A stretch of 64,000 nt of DNA from Flavobacterium tibetense (GTDB lineage Bacteria; Bacteroidota; Bacteroidia; Flavobacteriales; Flavobacteriaceae): the NCBI RefSeq assembly GCF_003293845.1, contig NZ_QLST01000002.1, positions 1 through 64,000 of the forward strand, in the 5' to 3' direction. Every line of letters starts with the position of its first letter. Positions within the stretch are counted from its first letter, which is position 1. The translations under genes and the position numbers were made by a program. The notes under the pieces are model-generated. The model saw only the letters and a list, made by a program, of their open reading frames with translations. It had not been told where the DNA came from and made no database searches. Of this stretch, positions 15,592-25,473 are shown piece after piece.

Positions 15592-18500
15592 TTAGAATTT
15601 AATGTCTAAACCAAAAGTATATTGCCTTGGAGATGGATATTGATAAACATCTTCAATTCTATTACTTTCAGCATCAAAACCTTGCCATTTAGTCCAAGTC
15701 CATAAGTTTTCTCCTTGTAAAGTTAAAGATAAATCAGAGATAAATGTATTTGCTAAGAACTTCTTAGGAATTCTATAACCGATTTGTAAATTTCTTAAAC
15801 GAACATACGAAGCATCTTTTAAGAATCTATCTGACAATACTTGTGAACCTAAATTTGAAGCCGTTAAAGATGGAACATTTGTATTTGTATTTGTTGGAGT
15901 CCAAGCGTTCAATAAATCAGAAGTTACTGTAAACTGACCTAAGTTAGTTGGATCATTCAATACATCTAAGTCAGTATCAAATCTCCAAACATCTGTTACG
16001 AAAGTAAAAGTTGACGAAGTAAAGAAACCTTTGTATTCAAAATCAAATCCGAAACCACCTTGCCAAGTTGGTAAAAAGTTTTTACCTGTTTTTCTTTGGT
16101 CAGCTGAAGTAACATTTTCAGTAACGTTACCGTTAATATCAAGGAATAACAATTCACCATTAGTCTCGTTAACACCAACATAAGGAATTGTATAATATTC
16201 AAAATACATACCACCATTATCAGAAACGTTAACAGTACCATGTTGGATTCTTCCATTATTTGAAATAATACCATCAACACGGTTTGTATTGTGCGCACCA
16301 TTAGCACGAACAGTTAACAACACCCCTTTTTCTGGATTTCTAATTAAATCATATGCCAATTGAATTTCATGACCAAAGTTAGTCAAACTAGCATCTGAAT
16401 TGATATTCAACTGACTTGTACCTGACGAGTTAGAAACTGGCTGACCTAAGAACATGTCCACAGTTTCTCTGTTATAATAGTCATAAGTACCTCTTAAACG
16501 TCCTTTAAACATTTCAAAATCAAGACCAGCATTCCATTGCTTAGTTAATTCCCACTTCAATGAAGGGAAACCAAAACCAATTCCGTAACCTAATTGTCCG
16601 TTATAAACGTTATTAGCTACATTATAGTTATCTAAATACAATGCATTTGGAGAAATTGGTGCATAAATAGTACCACCTACAATACGAGCATTACCAACAG
16701 TACCGTATGACCCTCTAAGTTTTAATACATCAATAAAAGTTGCATTATCCATAAATGATTCTTTATCTAAATTCCAACGACCACCCACAGACCAGAAACT
16801 TTCAGCTTGTTTGTCATCAGCAAAGTAACTTACTTTATCTCTTCTTAAAGAAGCAACAAATCCATACTTCTCATCAAAATCATAGTCAAATGAACCAAAA
16901 TAAGAAATATAATCTACACGTCTTCTATTTGCAGAAATTTGAGGTACATACCAGTCATTAGCACCTGTATCAACTAAGTAACCAACACCTGTATTAGGTA
17001 CAAAAGTTTGAGGATTTAAACCTCTTTGTCTCATATTCTGTTGTGTAAACGTACTAAAGTTGTACTCTGTGTTAGCAGCTAAACCAAAAGTATGCTTACC
17101 AATAGTTTTTTTGTAATCTAACTGATATAAGTTGTTTAACAAAAACTCTCTTCTTTGGTTGATATCTTCAAAACCGTTAAAAGCACCACCATCAAAACTA
17201 GGAACACCTGGTGTGTTAGAAAACAATAATGCATTAAATGAATCTGGAAACTCAGCTTGATTAAAGCGATTAGTTAAAAACTCAGCTGATGTTCTAATTC
17301 TACCTGTTAATTCTTTAGTAATTTTATATGAAGCCTCAGTTGCAACATTGAAACGAGTCTCTTGAGTTTCGTTTACATACGTATTCAATTTATCAATCAA
17401 CATATAAGGCGTTGACAATAGACCTGGCGTATTAAAAAACTCATCTAATGTCCACACAGAACCTTCATAACGATTAGGATCTAAATAAGGAGCTGAAATA
17501 TAAGCACCTAGAAGATAGTTACGGTTAACTGCGCCTTCTCCAGCGTTTGTTGCTTCATTGTTTTTAGAAAAACCTAATCCAATGTTCATGCTGTAGTTGA
17601 ACTTACCATTTGTAGATTTACCATTTAAGTTATTTCTAACTGTAAATCTTTTTAAGTTAGTAGTATTCAATACCCCTTCTTGATTAAAATAACTCACAGA
17701 AGTAAAAGAATTCATGTTTTTTGCATTCTTTTCTACACTTAAATTATGAGCTGTAGAAACACCTGTTCTAAAGAAATAATCAACCCAATCCGTATTTACA
17801 CCAAAAGCATCGATTTCAGCATCAGTCATACCTACACCCATCCCAGTACCGTACTCTCTTTCAATTCTTAACAACTGTTTAGAACTCGCATAGTTGTACT
17901 TAGGAGTTTGTAATTCTGTAATACCATGTTGTGTAGAGTATCTGAATGTTGTCTTATCTTCACCAAACGAACCTGTTTTAGTTTTAATAATAATTACACC
18001 ATTTGTACCTCTAGAACCATACTCAGAAGTAGCAGCAGCATCCTTTAACACCTGTACAGACTCAATATCATTCGGATTGATTGATCTAAAGTTATCACTG
18101 TTAGATGGAAAACCATCAATAACATATAGAGGATCTGAACTCGCATTAAACGAACCAATACCTCTAATAATAACACTAGATTTAGCACCTGGTTGACCAG
18201 TACCTGTAGTAATGTTAACACCCGCTAACTGACCTTGTAACGTATTCATCACGTTTGCATTTGGTCTGTTTTCAATTGTTTTACTATCAACTTTAGCAAT
18301 TGAAGTAACAGCAGTTTGTTTTGTTACTGTTCTAAAACCTTGAACAACAACTTCAGACCCTGTCAAAATATCTTCTTCCATTATAGCATTAACTACATTA
18401 GAAGCACCTACTTTAACAGTCATCTTTCTCATACCTGTGTAAGTAATTTCAAGGACATCACCTTGTTTTGCTTGAATGGAATAATTACCATCAAAATCTG

Positions 18501-18660
18501 TAGTTGTTCCGTTTGTTGTTCCTTGAACAACAACATTAGCACCAGCCAAAGGCCCTTGCTTGTCAGACACAACTCCCGTAACAGTTTTCTGTTGTGCGAA
18601 CGAAAACTGCATTGTAAACGCCACTAATAGCGTAAAAATCCATTTGAACTTCGATCTCAT
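15592..18660 (-). CDS. SusC/RagA family TonB-linked outer-membrane transporter
   Basis: 1022 residues: signal peptide (to FSFAQ), a carboxypeptidase-regulatory-like domain (about 26-100; TVTGVVSDKQGPLAGANVVVQGT, DFDGNYSIQA), a putative TonB box (EVVVQGF), a plug domain with SVIIRGIGSFNASSDPLYVIDGFP and VLKDAAATSEYGSRGTNGVI, and a barrel that ends in YTFGLDIKF. It moves the substrate bound by the SusD partner across the outer membrane using TonB energy. It is the first gene of the susC-susD pair, with a likely promoter at 18689-18720. Compared with its neighbours nothing suggests recent transfer. Confidence 0.95.
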   Translation of the reverse strand: MRSKFKWIFTLLVAFTMQFSFAQQKTVTGVVSDKQGPLAGANVVVQGTTNGTTTDFDGNYSIQAKQGDVLEITYTGMRKMTVKVGASNVVNAIMEEDILTGSEVVVQGFRTVTKQTAVTSIAKVDSKTIENRPNANVMNTLQGQLAGVNITTGTGQPGAKSSVIIRGIGSFNASSDPLYVIDGFPSNSDNFRSINPNDIESVQVLKDAAATSEYGSRGTNGVIIIKTKTGSFGEDKTTFRYSTQHGITELQTPKYNYASSKQLLRIEREYGTGMGVGMTDAEIDAFGVNTDWVDYFFRTGVSTAHNLSVEKNAKNMNSFTSVSYFNQEGVLNTTNLKRFTVRNNLNGKSTNGKFNYSMNIGLGFSKNNEATNAGEGAVNRNYLLGAYISAPYLDPNRYEGSVWTLDEFFNTPGLLSTPYMLIDKLNTYVNETQETRFNVATEASYKITKELTGRIRTSAEFLTNRFNQAEFPDSFNALLFSNTPGVPSFDGGAFNGFEDINQRREFLLNNLYQLDYKKTIGKHTFGLAANTEYNFSTFTQQNMRQRGLNPQTFVPNTGVGYLVDTGANDWYVPQISANRRRVDYISYFGSFDYDFDEKYGFVASLRRDKVSYFADDKQAESFWSVGGRWNLDKESFMDNATFIDVLKLRGSYGTVGNARIVGGTIYAPISPNALYLDNYNVANNVYNGQLGYGIGFGFPSLKWELTKQWNAGLDFEMFKGRLRGTYDYYNRETVDMFLGQPVSNSSGTSQLNINSDASLTNFGHEIQLAYDLIRNPEKGVLLTVRANGAHNTNRVDGIISNNGRIQHGTVNVSDNGGMYFEYYTIPYVGVNETNGELLFLDINGNVTENVTSADQRKTGKNFLPTWQGGFGFDFEYKGFFTSSTFTFVTDVWRFDTDLDVLNDPTNLGQFTVTSDLLNAWTPTNTNTNVPSLTASNLGSQVLSDRFLKDASYVRLRNLQIGYRIPKKFLANTFISDLSLTLQGENLWTWTKWQGFDAESNRIEDVYQYPSPRQYTFGLDIKF

Positions 18661-18688
18661 ATTAAATTTATTTGAGTTAGTTATTCCG

Positions 18689-18720
18689 CAAACTTCTTAA
18701 TTATTTCTTAATTTACCAAA
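18689..18720 (-). promoter_or_regulatory. Possible promoter of susC-susD
   Basis: Minus strand TTTG (18717-18720), a 20-nt spacer and GAAGTTTG (18689-18696). The -7 box matches four of the TAnnTTTG positions plus the A. Predicted leader about 22 nt. Confidence 0.4.
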
Positions 18721-18858
18721 TAAAAGTTAAGAATAATAGTAATTAATTGTGTTAATTTTTTTAGCGCTAAAATTATTGTTTACTTAATAACTACTCCCAA
18801 AAGATGTAATTATATGCAAAAGGTTGCGTCAAAAATTATATTTTTGTCAAAAAAAAGT

Positions 18859-19518
18859 ATGTTAATTAAACGTTACAGTAATTTAATATTAGAATGCGGA
18901 ACGGATGAAGCAGGAAGAGGTTGCTTAGCTGGACCCGTTACTGCAGCTGCCATTATTCTACCAACCAGTTTTGAAGATGAATTACTGAACGACTCCAAAA
19001 AACTATCTGAAATTTCAAGAAAAAAAATAAAACCTTTAATTGAAGAAATTGCAAGTACTTATGCCGTAACTCATATTTTTGAAAATGAAATTGATGAAAT
19101 CAACATTCTAAACGCTTCCATGAAAGCTATGCAAGAATCTATATTGAAGCTAAATTCTAAACCAGAATTTATAATCGTTGATGGTAATCGTCCTATTTTT
19201 TCAAAATTGGGATTAAAAAACAAAAACGGCAAGCAACTTACTCAAGAAGAAATTGACTATTTAAAAACCATTCCCAATCAAAGTATTATTAAAGGAGATG
19301 GAAAGTATCTAAGCATTGCAGCAGCTTCAGTTTTAGCCAAAACTTACCGAGACGAGTATATGGATAAAATTCATGAGGAGTTTCCTATGTATAATTGGAA
19401 GAAAAACAAAGGCTATCCGACAAAAGACCACAGAGAAGCTATAAAAAAATATGGTCCGTGTAAATATCATCGAATGAGTTTTCGATTATTACCTGAACAA
19501 TTGACTTTAGAGTTGTAG
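18859..19518 (+). CDS. rnhB: Ribonuclease HII
   Basis: 219 residues from the ATG at 18859. It shows the RNase HII motifs: [16 protein letters not shown] (first acidic pair), PEFIIVDGN (third acidic site) and [17 protein letters not shown] (fourth), with the C-terminal [11 protein letters not shown] typical of type 2 enzymes. It removes ribonucleotides and RNA from DNA-RNA hybrids. An in-frame ATG at 18814 adds 15 residues ([15 protein letters not shown]) that are not typical for the family, so the internal start is preferred. Divergent from susC. Confidence 0.93.
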   Translation: MLIKRYSNLILECGTDEAGRGCLAGPVTAAAIILPTSFEDELLNDSKKLSEISRKKIKPLIEEIASTYAVTHIFENEIDEINILNASMKAMQESILKLNSKPEFIIVDGNRPIFSKLGLKNKNGKQLTQEEIDYLKTIPNQSIIKGDGKYLSIAAASVLAKTYRDEYMDKIHEEFPMYNWKKNKGYPTKDHREAIKKYGPCKYHRMSFRLLPEQLTLEL

Positions 19519-19651
19519 AATTTACACAGAGATTATTTCATCAGTTCGCTGTCGCTCGGGTCGCAGATTTTTTTTGATTTTGATTGTGATGAACAAAGAT
19601 ACACAGAGCGTTTCACTTATTTGAATTTTTAATTGAACTTGCTCTTGAATT

Positions 19652-20347
19652 TTAAATAACCTCCGCTTCAAACAAGTTTTGAAAATGTTTTAGAATTTTT
19701 TCTTTTACTTCTTTCTCATTAACTATTTTTCCAAGTTCTACATGCATTGAAGTAACTGCTTTTCCTTTTATACCACATGGAATAATATTATCAAAGTAAC
19801 CTAAATCGGCATTTACATTTAATGCGAAGCCATGCATGGTTACCCAACGTGAAGCTCTTACTCCTAAAGCACAAATTTTTCTCGCAAATGGAGTTCCTAC
19901 ATCAAACCAAACTCCGGTTTCACCATCACTTCGTGTTCCATGTAAGCCGTATTCTGCTAGAGTTAAAATAATAGACTCTTCTAAAAGTCGTAAATATTTA
20001 TGAATGTCGGTAAAGAAATTTTCTAAATCTAAAATGGGATAACCTACAATTTGTCCTGGTCCGTGGTATGTAATATCTCCTCCTCTATTGATTTTATAAA
20101 AAGTAGCTCCTTTTGCTTCTAATTGTTTTTCAGAAAGTAATAGGTTAGACATATCGCCGCTTTTCCCTAACGTATATACATGTGGATGTTCTACGTATAA
20201 AAAGTAATTTGGAGTTTCTAAATTGGCTTCTTCTCTCCTATTTCGCACTTTAATATCTACAATTTCTTTGAATAATTCCTCTTGATAATCCCAAGTTTCT
20301 TTGTAATCTTTATTTCCTAAATCTTGAAGTTGGACTTTTTTATTCAT
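19652..20347 (-). CDS. lipB: Octanoyl-ACP:protein N-octanoyltransferase LipB
   Basis: 231 residues. Motifs: YTLGKSGDMSNLL near the start, RGGDITYHGPGQIVGYPILDL, GVWFDVGTPFARKICALGVRASRW with the catalytic lysine in ARKI, TMHGFALNV and the nucleophilic cysteine in IIPCGIKGKAVTSM. LipB moves octanoyl groups from acyl carrier protein to lipoyl domains. Its products matter to the E2 component at 32845, which carries a lipoyl domain, although the genes are not adjacent. Monocistronic, divergent from lysS. Confidence 0.95.
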   Translation of the reverse strand: MNKKVQLQDLGNKDYKETWDYQEELFKEIVDIKVRNRREEANLETPNYFLYVEHPHVYTLGKSGDMSNLLLSEKQLEAKGATFYKINRGGDITYHGPGQIVGYPILDLENFFTDIHKYLRLLEESIILTLAEYGLHGTRSDGETGVWFDVGTPFARKICALGVRASRWVTMHGFALNVNADLGYFDNIIPCGIKGKAVTSMHVELGKIVNEKEVKEKILKHFQNLFEAEVI

Positions 20348-20496
20348 TTGTAGCTTTAATTGTTTTTTTAAAGGTCAAATGGTATCACCTTTTATTCATA
20401 TGTGTTTACTTAAGCAAACTTGAGTTTAGTGGCGATTTCATAATAACCGAAATTGTGTTTTGAAAAGTGATGCAAAGATACGAATAGTTTGCTAAT

Positions 20497-20586
20497 TAGC
20501 CCTGACAGGAGTGACATCCTTTTTGAAAAAAAGATATAACGGATGGCAGGAACATGGAAACCAAAAAATCCCGAACCATTCGCTCC
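20497..20586 (+). repeat. Structured dispersed element, copy 1
   Basis: This copy and the one at 39531-39654 share blocks in the same order: TAGCCC-GA, AGTGA-ATCCTTTT, AAAAGAT, GC-GGAA-ATGGA and CCATTCGCT-C. The CTTTTT/AAAAAG hairpin in the middle keeps pairing in both copies although its loop differs. It lies between lipB and lysS. A 61-residue frame across it looks like chance. Confidence 0.6.
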
Positions 20587-20607
20587 AAAAAACATTAAAC
20601 TTTGAAC

Positions 20608-20638
20608 TTGAAACTTGAAACAAAATAAATTATCTTTG
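20608..20638 (+). promoter_or_regulatory. Promoter of lysS
   Basis: TTG (20608-20610), a 20-nt spacer and TATCTTTG (20631-20638). The TTG lies inside an AACTTGAAACTTGAAAC repeat phrase. Predicted leader about 12 nt. Confidence 0.6.
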
Positions 20639-20657
20639 CACGCTTAAATACAATAAT

Positions 20658-22355
20658 ATGCAACTTTCGGAACAAGAAATCATTAGAAGAGACAAACTAA
20701 ACGCTTTACGCGAACTTGGAATTAACCCTTATCCAGCGGATTTATTTCCGGTGAATCACACTTCAAAGCAAGTGAAGGAAAATTTTGAAGAAGGTAAGAA
20801 GGTTATTTTGGCTGGACGTTTGATGAGTGTTCGTGATCAAGGAAAAGCTTCGTTTGCTGAATTACAAGACAGCGAAGGAAGAATTCAGTTGTATTTTAAT
20901 CGTGATATGCTTTGCCCTGGCGAAGATAAAACGCTTTACAATCAAGTTTTCAAAAAATTAACTGATTTAGGTGATTTTATTGGAATTGAAGGCGAATTAT
21001 TCATGACCAAAGTTGGCGCAATGTGCGTTCGTGTGGATGATTTCAAAATGTTGAGCAAAACTTTAAAACCACTTCCGTTACCAAAAACAGACGAAGAAGG
21101 TCATGTTTTTGATGCATTTACTGACCCAGAATTGCGTTACCGTATGCGTTACGTTGATTTAGTGGTGAATCCGCATGTGAAAGAAGTTTTCATGAAGAGA
21201 ACCAAATTGTTCACTGCTATGCGAACATTTTTCAACGAAGCTGGTTATATGGAAGTTGAAACTCCGGTTTTACAAGCCATTCCTGGTGGAGCGGCAGCGC
21301 GTCCGTTTATTACACATCATAACAGTTTAGATATTCCATTATATATGCGTATTGCTAACGAATTATATCTAAAAAGATTAATCGTGGGTGGATTTGATGG
21401 TGTTTATGAATTTTCGAAAAACTTCCGTAACGAAGGAATGGACAGAACCCACAATCCAGAATTTACTGCCATGGAAATCTATGTAGCCTACAAAGACTAC
21501 AACTGGATGATGGAAATGACTGAAAATTTATTAGAATATTGTGCTTTACAAGTAAACGGAACAACTGAAGCTACTTTTGGAGAACATCAAGTAAACTTCA
21601 AAGCGCCTTATGCCAGAGTAACTATGACCGATGCTATCAAGCAATTCACAGGTTTTGACATTACTGGAAAATCGGAAGACGAATTGCGCGAAGCTGCAAA
21701 ATCTATGGGAATCGAAGTAAATGACACCATGGGTAAAGGAAAATTAATTGATGAAATTTTTGGCGAGAAATGCGAAGGCAACTTTATTCAACCAACTTTC
21801 ATTACCGATTATCCAAAAGAGATGTCACCATTGTGTAAATCGCACCGAGATAATCCTGAGTTAACAGAGCGTTTTGAATTGATGGTTTGTGGAAAAGAAA
21901 TTGCAAACGCCTATTCAGAATTAAACGACCCAATAGATCAACGTGAGCGTTTTGAAGCGCAAATGGCTTTAGCAGCAAAAGGTGATGACGAAGCAAACGG
22001 AATTATCGATGAAGATTTCTTAAGAGCTTTAGAATATGGAATGCCGCCAACATCTGGTTTAGGAATTGGAATGGACAGACTGATTATGTTCTTAACGAAT
22101 AATCAATCGATTCAAGAAGTGTTGTTCTTCCCTCAAATGCGTCCAGAGAAAAAAGGTCCAGAATTAACCGAAGACGAAAAACACATCATTGAAATTTTAA
22201 AAGCTAACGAAGGAATTTCGATTGGTGATTTAAAAATAAAAGCCGATTTAAGCGGAAAAAAATGGGATGCTGCTAGTAAAGGCATTAGCAAACATGGTTT
22301 ACTTAAAATAGAAGTTAATGGCAATAATAAAATAGCCGTTTACACTGGAAAATAA
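20658..22355 (+). CDS. lysS: Lysyl-tRNA synthetase, class II, with C-terminal extension
   Basis: 565 residues. An N-terminal OB-fold tRNA anticodon-binding domain (about 45-140; VILAGRLMSVRDQGKASFAEL) is followed by the class II catalytic core: motif 2 FSKNFRNEGMDRTHNPEFTAME and motif 3 GLGIGMDRLIMFL. It charges tRNA-Lys. After the usual end (FFPQMRPE, about 497) it has 68 further residues with a helix-turn-helix look (ISIGDLKIKADLSGKKWDAA, then KHGLLKIEV and KIAVYTG as a possible wing). Many bacterial LysS proteins of about 500 residues lack this. Own promoter and terminator, so monocistronic. Confidence 0.96.
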   Translation: MQLSEQEIIRRDKLNALRELGINPYPADLFPVNHTSKQVKENFEEGKKVILAGRLMSVRDQGKASFAELQDSEGRIQLYFNRDMLCPGEDKTLYNQVFKKLTDLGDFIGIEGELFMTKVGAMCVRVDDFKMLSKTLKPLPLPKTDEEGHVFDAFTDPELRYRMRYVDLVVNPHVKEVFMKRTKLFTAMRTFFNEAGYMEVETPVLQAIPGGAAARPFITHHNSLDIPLYMRIANELYLKRLIVGGFDGVYEFSKNFRNEGMDRTHNPEFTAMEIYVAYKDYNWMMEMTENLLEYCALQVNGTTEATFGEHQVNFKAPYARVTMTDAIKQFTGFDITGKSEDELREAAKSMGIEVNDTMGKGKLIDEIFGEKCEGNFIQPTFITDYPKEMSPLCKSHRDNPELTERFELMVCGKEIANAYSELNDPIDQRERFEAQMALAAKGDDEANGIIDEDFLRALEYGMPPTSGLGIGMDRLIMFLTNNQSIQEVLFFPQMRPEKKGPELTEDEKHIIEILKANEGISIGDLKIKADLSGKKWDAASKGISKHGLLKIEVNGNNKIAVYTGK

Positions 22356-22371
22356 ACTTTCTTGTAATTAT

Positions 22372-22409
22372 AAAAAAGGGAATTAGTCTAAAATCTAATT
22401 CCCTTTTTT
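22372..22409 (+). terminator. Terminator after lysS
   Basis: Stem AAAAAAGGGAATTAG / CTAATTCCCTTTTTT (15 bp) with an 8-nt loop and T run, 17 nt past the lysS stop. Confidence 0.9.
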
Positions 22410-22474
22410 GTTACGAATTAAACCTTTTCAAATTCCTAAAGTCTTATCATCAAACAATTAAAAAAATAGAAATT

Positions 22475-22921
22475 ATGAGAAAATTAATTTTAGCATTTGC
22501 TTTAGTAATGACTACACTAACATTTGCACAAGAAAGAAATCAGCAAAGAGAAAAATTAACTGCTGAACAAAAAACAGAGTTACAAGTTAAACAAATGACT
22601 TTGGATTTGGATTTAAACGAAAAACAACAAAAAGAAGTTAAAACCTTACTTTTAGAGCAAACCAAAAAAAGAGAAGCTAAAACGGAAGCTCTAAAAGCAA
22701 AAAGGGAAAAAGGCGAAAAGTTAACTGCTGACGAAAAATACGAAATGAAAAATGAACAATTAGACAATCGTATTGAAATGAAAAGTAAAATGAAAAAAAT
22801 TCTTACCCCTGCTCAATTAGAAAAATGGGAATCAAAAGCAGAAAATAGAAAAGAAAAAATGCAAGAAAAACAAACTAAAAGAGAAGTTCGTAAACAAGTA
22901 AAAGAAAGAAAATCAAATTAA
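22475..22921 (+). CDS. Secreted Lys/Glu-rich helical protein, Spy/CpxP-like in layout
   Basis: 148 residues with a signal peptide (to TFAQ, about 19). The rest is almost wholly charged helix: LTAEQKTELQVKQMTLDLDLNEKQQKEV, then ILTPAQLEKWES and a basic tail (REVRKQVKERKSN). The repeated L-T-AEQ / L-DLNE-Q / LTPAQ pattern is like periplasmic Spy/CpxP-type and LTXXQ proteins, which act as small chaperones or stress sensors. The match is of pattern only. It lies 60 nt before a second small secreted protein, and both may be co-transcribed. Confidence 0.7.
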   Translation: MRKLILAFALVMTTLTFAQERNQQREKLTAEQKTELQVKQMTLDLDLNEKQQKEVKTLLLEQTKKREAKTEALKAKREKGEKLTADEKYEMKNEQLDNRIEMKSKMKKILTPAQLEKWESKAENRKEKMQEKQTKREVRKQVKERKSN

Positions 22922-22981
22922 ATCTTGGTAAAAAATATAATTTCAATTATATTTGACTTTTTAAATCAAAATTTATTTACA

Positions 22982-23308
22982 ATGAAAAAAATATTTTCAA
23001 TCTTTGTTTTATTCTTTGCCTTTAGTTTTGTTGCAAATGCACAAGAAAATTTTTCTGATGAAGTAAGAGAAAAAACAAAAAAACAAGCTTATGAGATTGC
23101 TGCTTATTTTAACATCACTGAAGTGACTCAAATTAAAGACATTCAGAGCATGTTATTACACAAACACAAAGTAGAAACTACTGATTTTGATGCTCAAAGA
23201 AAAAGCAATATCAGTACATCTTTAAAAGATAAATTTAAATCAATGTTGAATAAGGAACAACTTCTTAAACTTCAAAATAACGAACAGATTTTAAATAAAT
23301 ACTTTTAA
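22982..23308 (+). CDS. Small secreted protein of unknown function
   Basis: 108 residues from the ATG at 22982, which opens a good signal peptide (MKKIFSIFVLFFAFSFVANAQ). An earlier in-frame start at 22925 would put 19 extra residues in front and spoil it. The mature part is helical and charged (VREKTKKQAYEIAAYFNI; LKDKFKSMLNKEQLLKLQNNEQIL) and resembles the end of its upstream neighbour in its LNKEQLLKL segment. The two may be distant members of one LTXXQ-like group. Ends at a bidirectional terminator shared with hemL. Confidence 0.65.
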   Translation: MKKIFSIFVLFFAFSFVANAQENFSDEVREKTKKQAYEIAAYFNITEVTQIKDIQSMLLHKHKVETTDFDAQRKSNISTSLKDKFKSMLNKEQLLKLQNNEQILNKYF

Positions 23309-23310
23309 TA

Positions 23311-23338
23311 AAAAATCCCGATTGAATCGGGATTTTTT
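23311..23338. terminator. Bidirectional terminator
   Basis: Stem AAAAATCCCGAT/ATCGGGATTTTT (12 bp) with a 3-nt loop. It serves the rightward small-protein genes and leftward hemL. Confidence 0.88.
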
Positions 23339-23341
23339 GTT

Positions 23342-24628
23342 TTATAACTCTGTTGCTGTTTCAGCTATTGCATTAATGGTGAAATCCAAATCTTCGTAAG
23401 TCAAAGCATCGGTAATAAACCACGTTTCATAAGCTGATGGTGCAATATAAACACCACGTTTCAACAAACCGTGAAAGAACTTTTTAAACGTATCGTTATC
23501 TCCATTTTTTGCCGTTGCAAAATCGTATACTGGATTAGCATCAAAATGAACGGAAATCATCGAACCTACCCTATTTATTGTGAACACAATATTAGAATCC
23601 GTTAATACTTTTCGTATTCCGTTTTCTAAATAAGCTGTTTTTTCTTCTAAACGAGTAAAAATTCCTGCATCTGCATTCAATGCCTTTAACATTTCTAATC
23701 CTGCTGCCATAGCTAATGGATTTCCAGATAAAGTTCCTGCTTGATAAACGGGTCCTAATGGCGCTAAAAAGTTCATGATTTCTTCTCTAGCTGCAAAGGC
23801 ACCAACAGGTAAGCCTCCACCAATTACTTTCCCAAAACAAACAATATCCGCTTGAATACCAAATAACTCTTGTACGCCACCTTTCGCTAAACGAAATCCA
23901 GTCATTACCTCATCAAAAATTAATAAAGTACCGTTTGCAGAACAAACTTCACGAAGTCCTTGTAAAAACCCATCTTTTGGCGGAATGCACCCCATATTTC
24001 CAGCTACTGGCTCAACAATAATTGCTGCAATTTCACCTTTATTGGCTTCAAAAAGAGCTTTTACATTTTCCAAATCGTTGTAAGCTGCTAGCAAAGTATC
24101 TTTTGCTGTTCCTTCAGTTACTCCTGGTGAATTGGGCACTCCAAAAGTACTCAATCCGCTCCCAGCTGCAATTAAAAAGGAATCCGAATGACCGTGATAG
24201 CAACCGGAAAATTTAATAATTTTATCTCTTTTGGTATAGCCTCTTGCCAATCGAATAGCACTCATACAAGCTTCAGTTCCTGAATTTACAAATCGAATTT
24301 TATCGATATTTGGAACCATTGAAACTGCCAATTGTGCAATTTGCGTTTCTAACGCTGTTGGCATACCAAAAGATGTTCCTTTTTTTGCTTTTTCGATAAC
24401 TGCATTTACAACTGGTTCGTAGGCATGACCTAGAATCATTGGTCCCCAAGAATTGATGTAGTCTATTAAACGATTTCCATCTTCATCGTACAAATAGGCT
24501 CCTTTGGCTTCTTTCACAAAAATAGGTGTTCCTCCTACTCCTTTAAAAGCTCTTACTGGTGAATTTACACCACCTGGAATTACTTTGTTTGCCTCAACAA
24601 ATAATTCGCTACTTCTTTTATATAACAT
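23342..24628 (-). CDS. hemL: Glutamate-1-semialdehyde 2,1-aminomutase
   Basis: 428 residues, a class III aminotransferase fold. Visible motifs: [18 protein letters not shown] at the N-terminus, [37 protein letters not shown] and the PLP lysine in [17 protein letters not shown]. The enzyme makes 5-aminolevulinate in the C5 route to haem. The start ATG overlaps the stop of the glucosaminidase gene by one base (TAATG), so the two are translationally coupled in a three-gene unit. Confidence 0.96.
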   Translation of the reverse strand: MLYKRSSELFVEANKVIPGGVNSPVRAFKGVGGTPIFVKEAKGAYLYDEDGNRLIDYINSWGPMILGHAYEPVVNAVIEKAKKGTSFGMPTALETQIAQLAVSMVPNIDKIRFVNSGTEACMSAIRLARGYTKRDKIIKFSGCYHGHSDSFLIAAGSGLSTFGVPNSPGVTEGTAKDTLLAAYNDLENVKALFEANKGEIAAIIVEPVAGNMGCIPPKDGFLQGLREVCSANGTLLIFDEVMTGFRLAKGGVQELFGIQADIVCFGKVIGGGLPVGAFAAREEIMNFLAPLGPVYQAGTLSGNPLAMAAGLEMLKALNADAGIFTRLEEKTAYLENGIRKVLTDSNIVFTINRVGSMISVHFDANPVYDFATAKNGDNDTFKKFFHGLLKRGVYIAPSAYETWFITDALTYEDLDFTINAIAETATEL

Positions 24629-25473
24629 TATTTTGTTTTTAATTGTTGCCCAATGGCTAAATTGTTATCAGACATATTATTCAATCGTTTCAATTCTTCA
24701 ACAGACAGATTGAATTTACGCGACAAAGAATACAAAGTATCTCCTTGTTGCACCGTGTAAAGCATTTCATTGTTCACAACTGTATTCGAATTTTGAAAAG
24801 GTTTCAAATTTTCACGTTCCAAAACTTCATTGTCATACATATATAATTGGTAACGCTCAATCAAACTAATTAATTTATCGGGATATTTTGGATCGGTTGC
24901 ATATCCAGCCGCTCGTAAACCTTTAGCCCAACCTTGGTAATCGCCTTTATCTAACTTGAATAAACTCGAATAGCGAGGCCTTGAAGTCAAAAACAAGGAA
25001 TGATCGCGATACGAATCTTTAGGATCACTGTATTTTCTAAAACACTCTTGTAAAGCATCATCATCATGGGTAATTGAAGGACCTGTCCAACCGGTATGAC
25101 ATTTAATACCAAAATGATTATTTGCTTCCACACACAATCTACCTTTACCAGCTCCTGATTCCAAAATTCCTTGTGCTAAAGTAATACTAGCAGGAATTCC
25201 GTGTTCGCGCATGTTTTTCTTTGCTGTCTCACTAAAAGTATCGATGTAATTCCTAACATTATCTGAAGAAGTAGTTACTTTCGTAGTAGCTTCAATTACT
25301 TCGCTTTCTTCTGTTTTTGGCTTGGTGGTTGTAGTTGGCTTAGTTGTTGTGGTTTTTCTCACTACGGGTTGCGACTTCGTTGTTGGTTTTTTAGAAGTTG
25401 TTCGCACGTGTTTGGTTCCGCTACAACTGGCAGCAAAAACAACTAACAACACTAATAGAATTTTCTTAATCAT
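24628..25473 (-). CDS. Glucosaminidase-LysM lipoprotein
   Basis: 281 residues. The signal has a lipobox (FAASC, Cys17), followed by a Thr/Lys/Pro-rich linker (about 20-60). Residues about 70-225 form a glucosaminidase (FlgJ/AcmA-like) domain: [23 protein letters not shown] with the likely catalytic glutamate in ILESG, then [10 protein letters not shown] and [16 protein letters not shown]. The C-terminus is one LysM domain ([27 protein letters not shown]). It should cut the glycan chain of peptidoglycan while anchored to a membrane. It overlaps the gene before it by 8 nt and hemL after it by 1 nt. Confidence 0.9.
   Translation of the reverse strand: MIKKILLVLLVVFAASCSGTKHVRTTSKKPTTKSQPVVRKTTTTKPTTTTKPKTEESEVIEATTKVTTSSDNVRNYIDTFSETAKKNMREHGIPASITLAQGILESGAGKGRLCVEANNHFGIKCHTGWTGPSITHDDDALQECFRKYSDPKDSYRDHSLFLTSRPRYSSLFKLDKGDYQGWAKGLRAAGYATDPKYPDKLISLIERYQLYMYDNEVLERENLKPFQNSNTVVNNEMLYTVQQGDTLYSLSRKFNLSVEELKRLNNMSDNNLAIGQQLKTK

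Noticed and set aside
14036..18660. The SusC/SusD pair as a full polysaccharide utilisation locus
   Set aside because: No glycan-cutting enzyme, sensor or sigma/anti-sigma gene is next to it; only the transporter pair can be supported.
20410..20595. A 61-codon frame on the minus strand between lipB and lysS
   Set aside because: It runs through the dispersed structured element and has no protein-like pattern.
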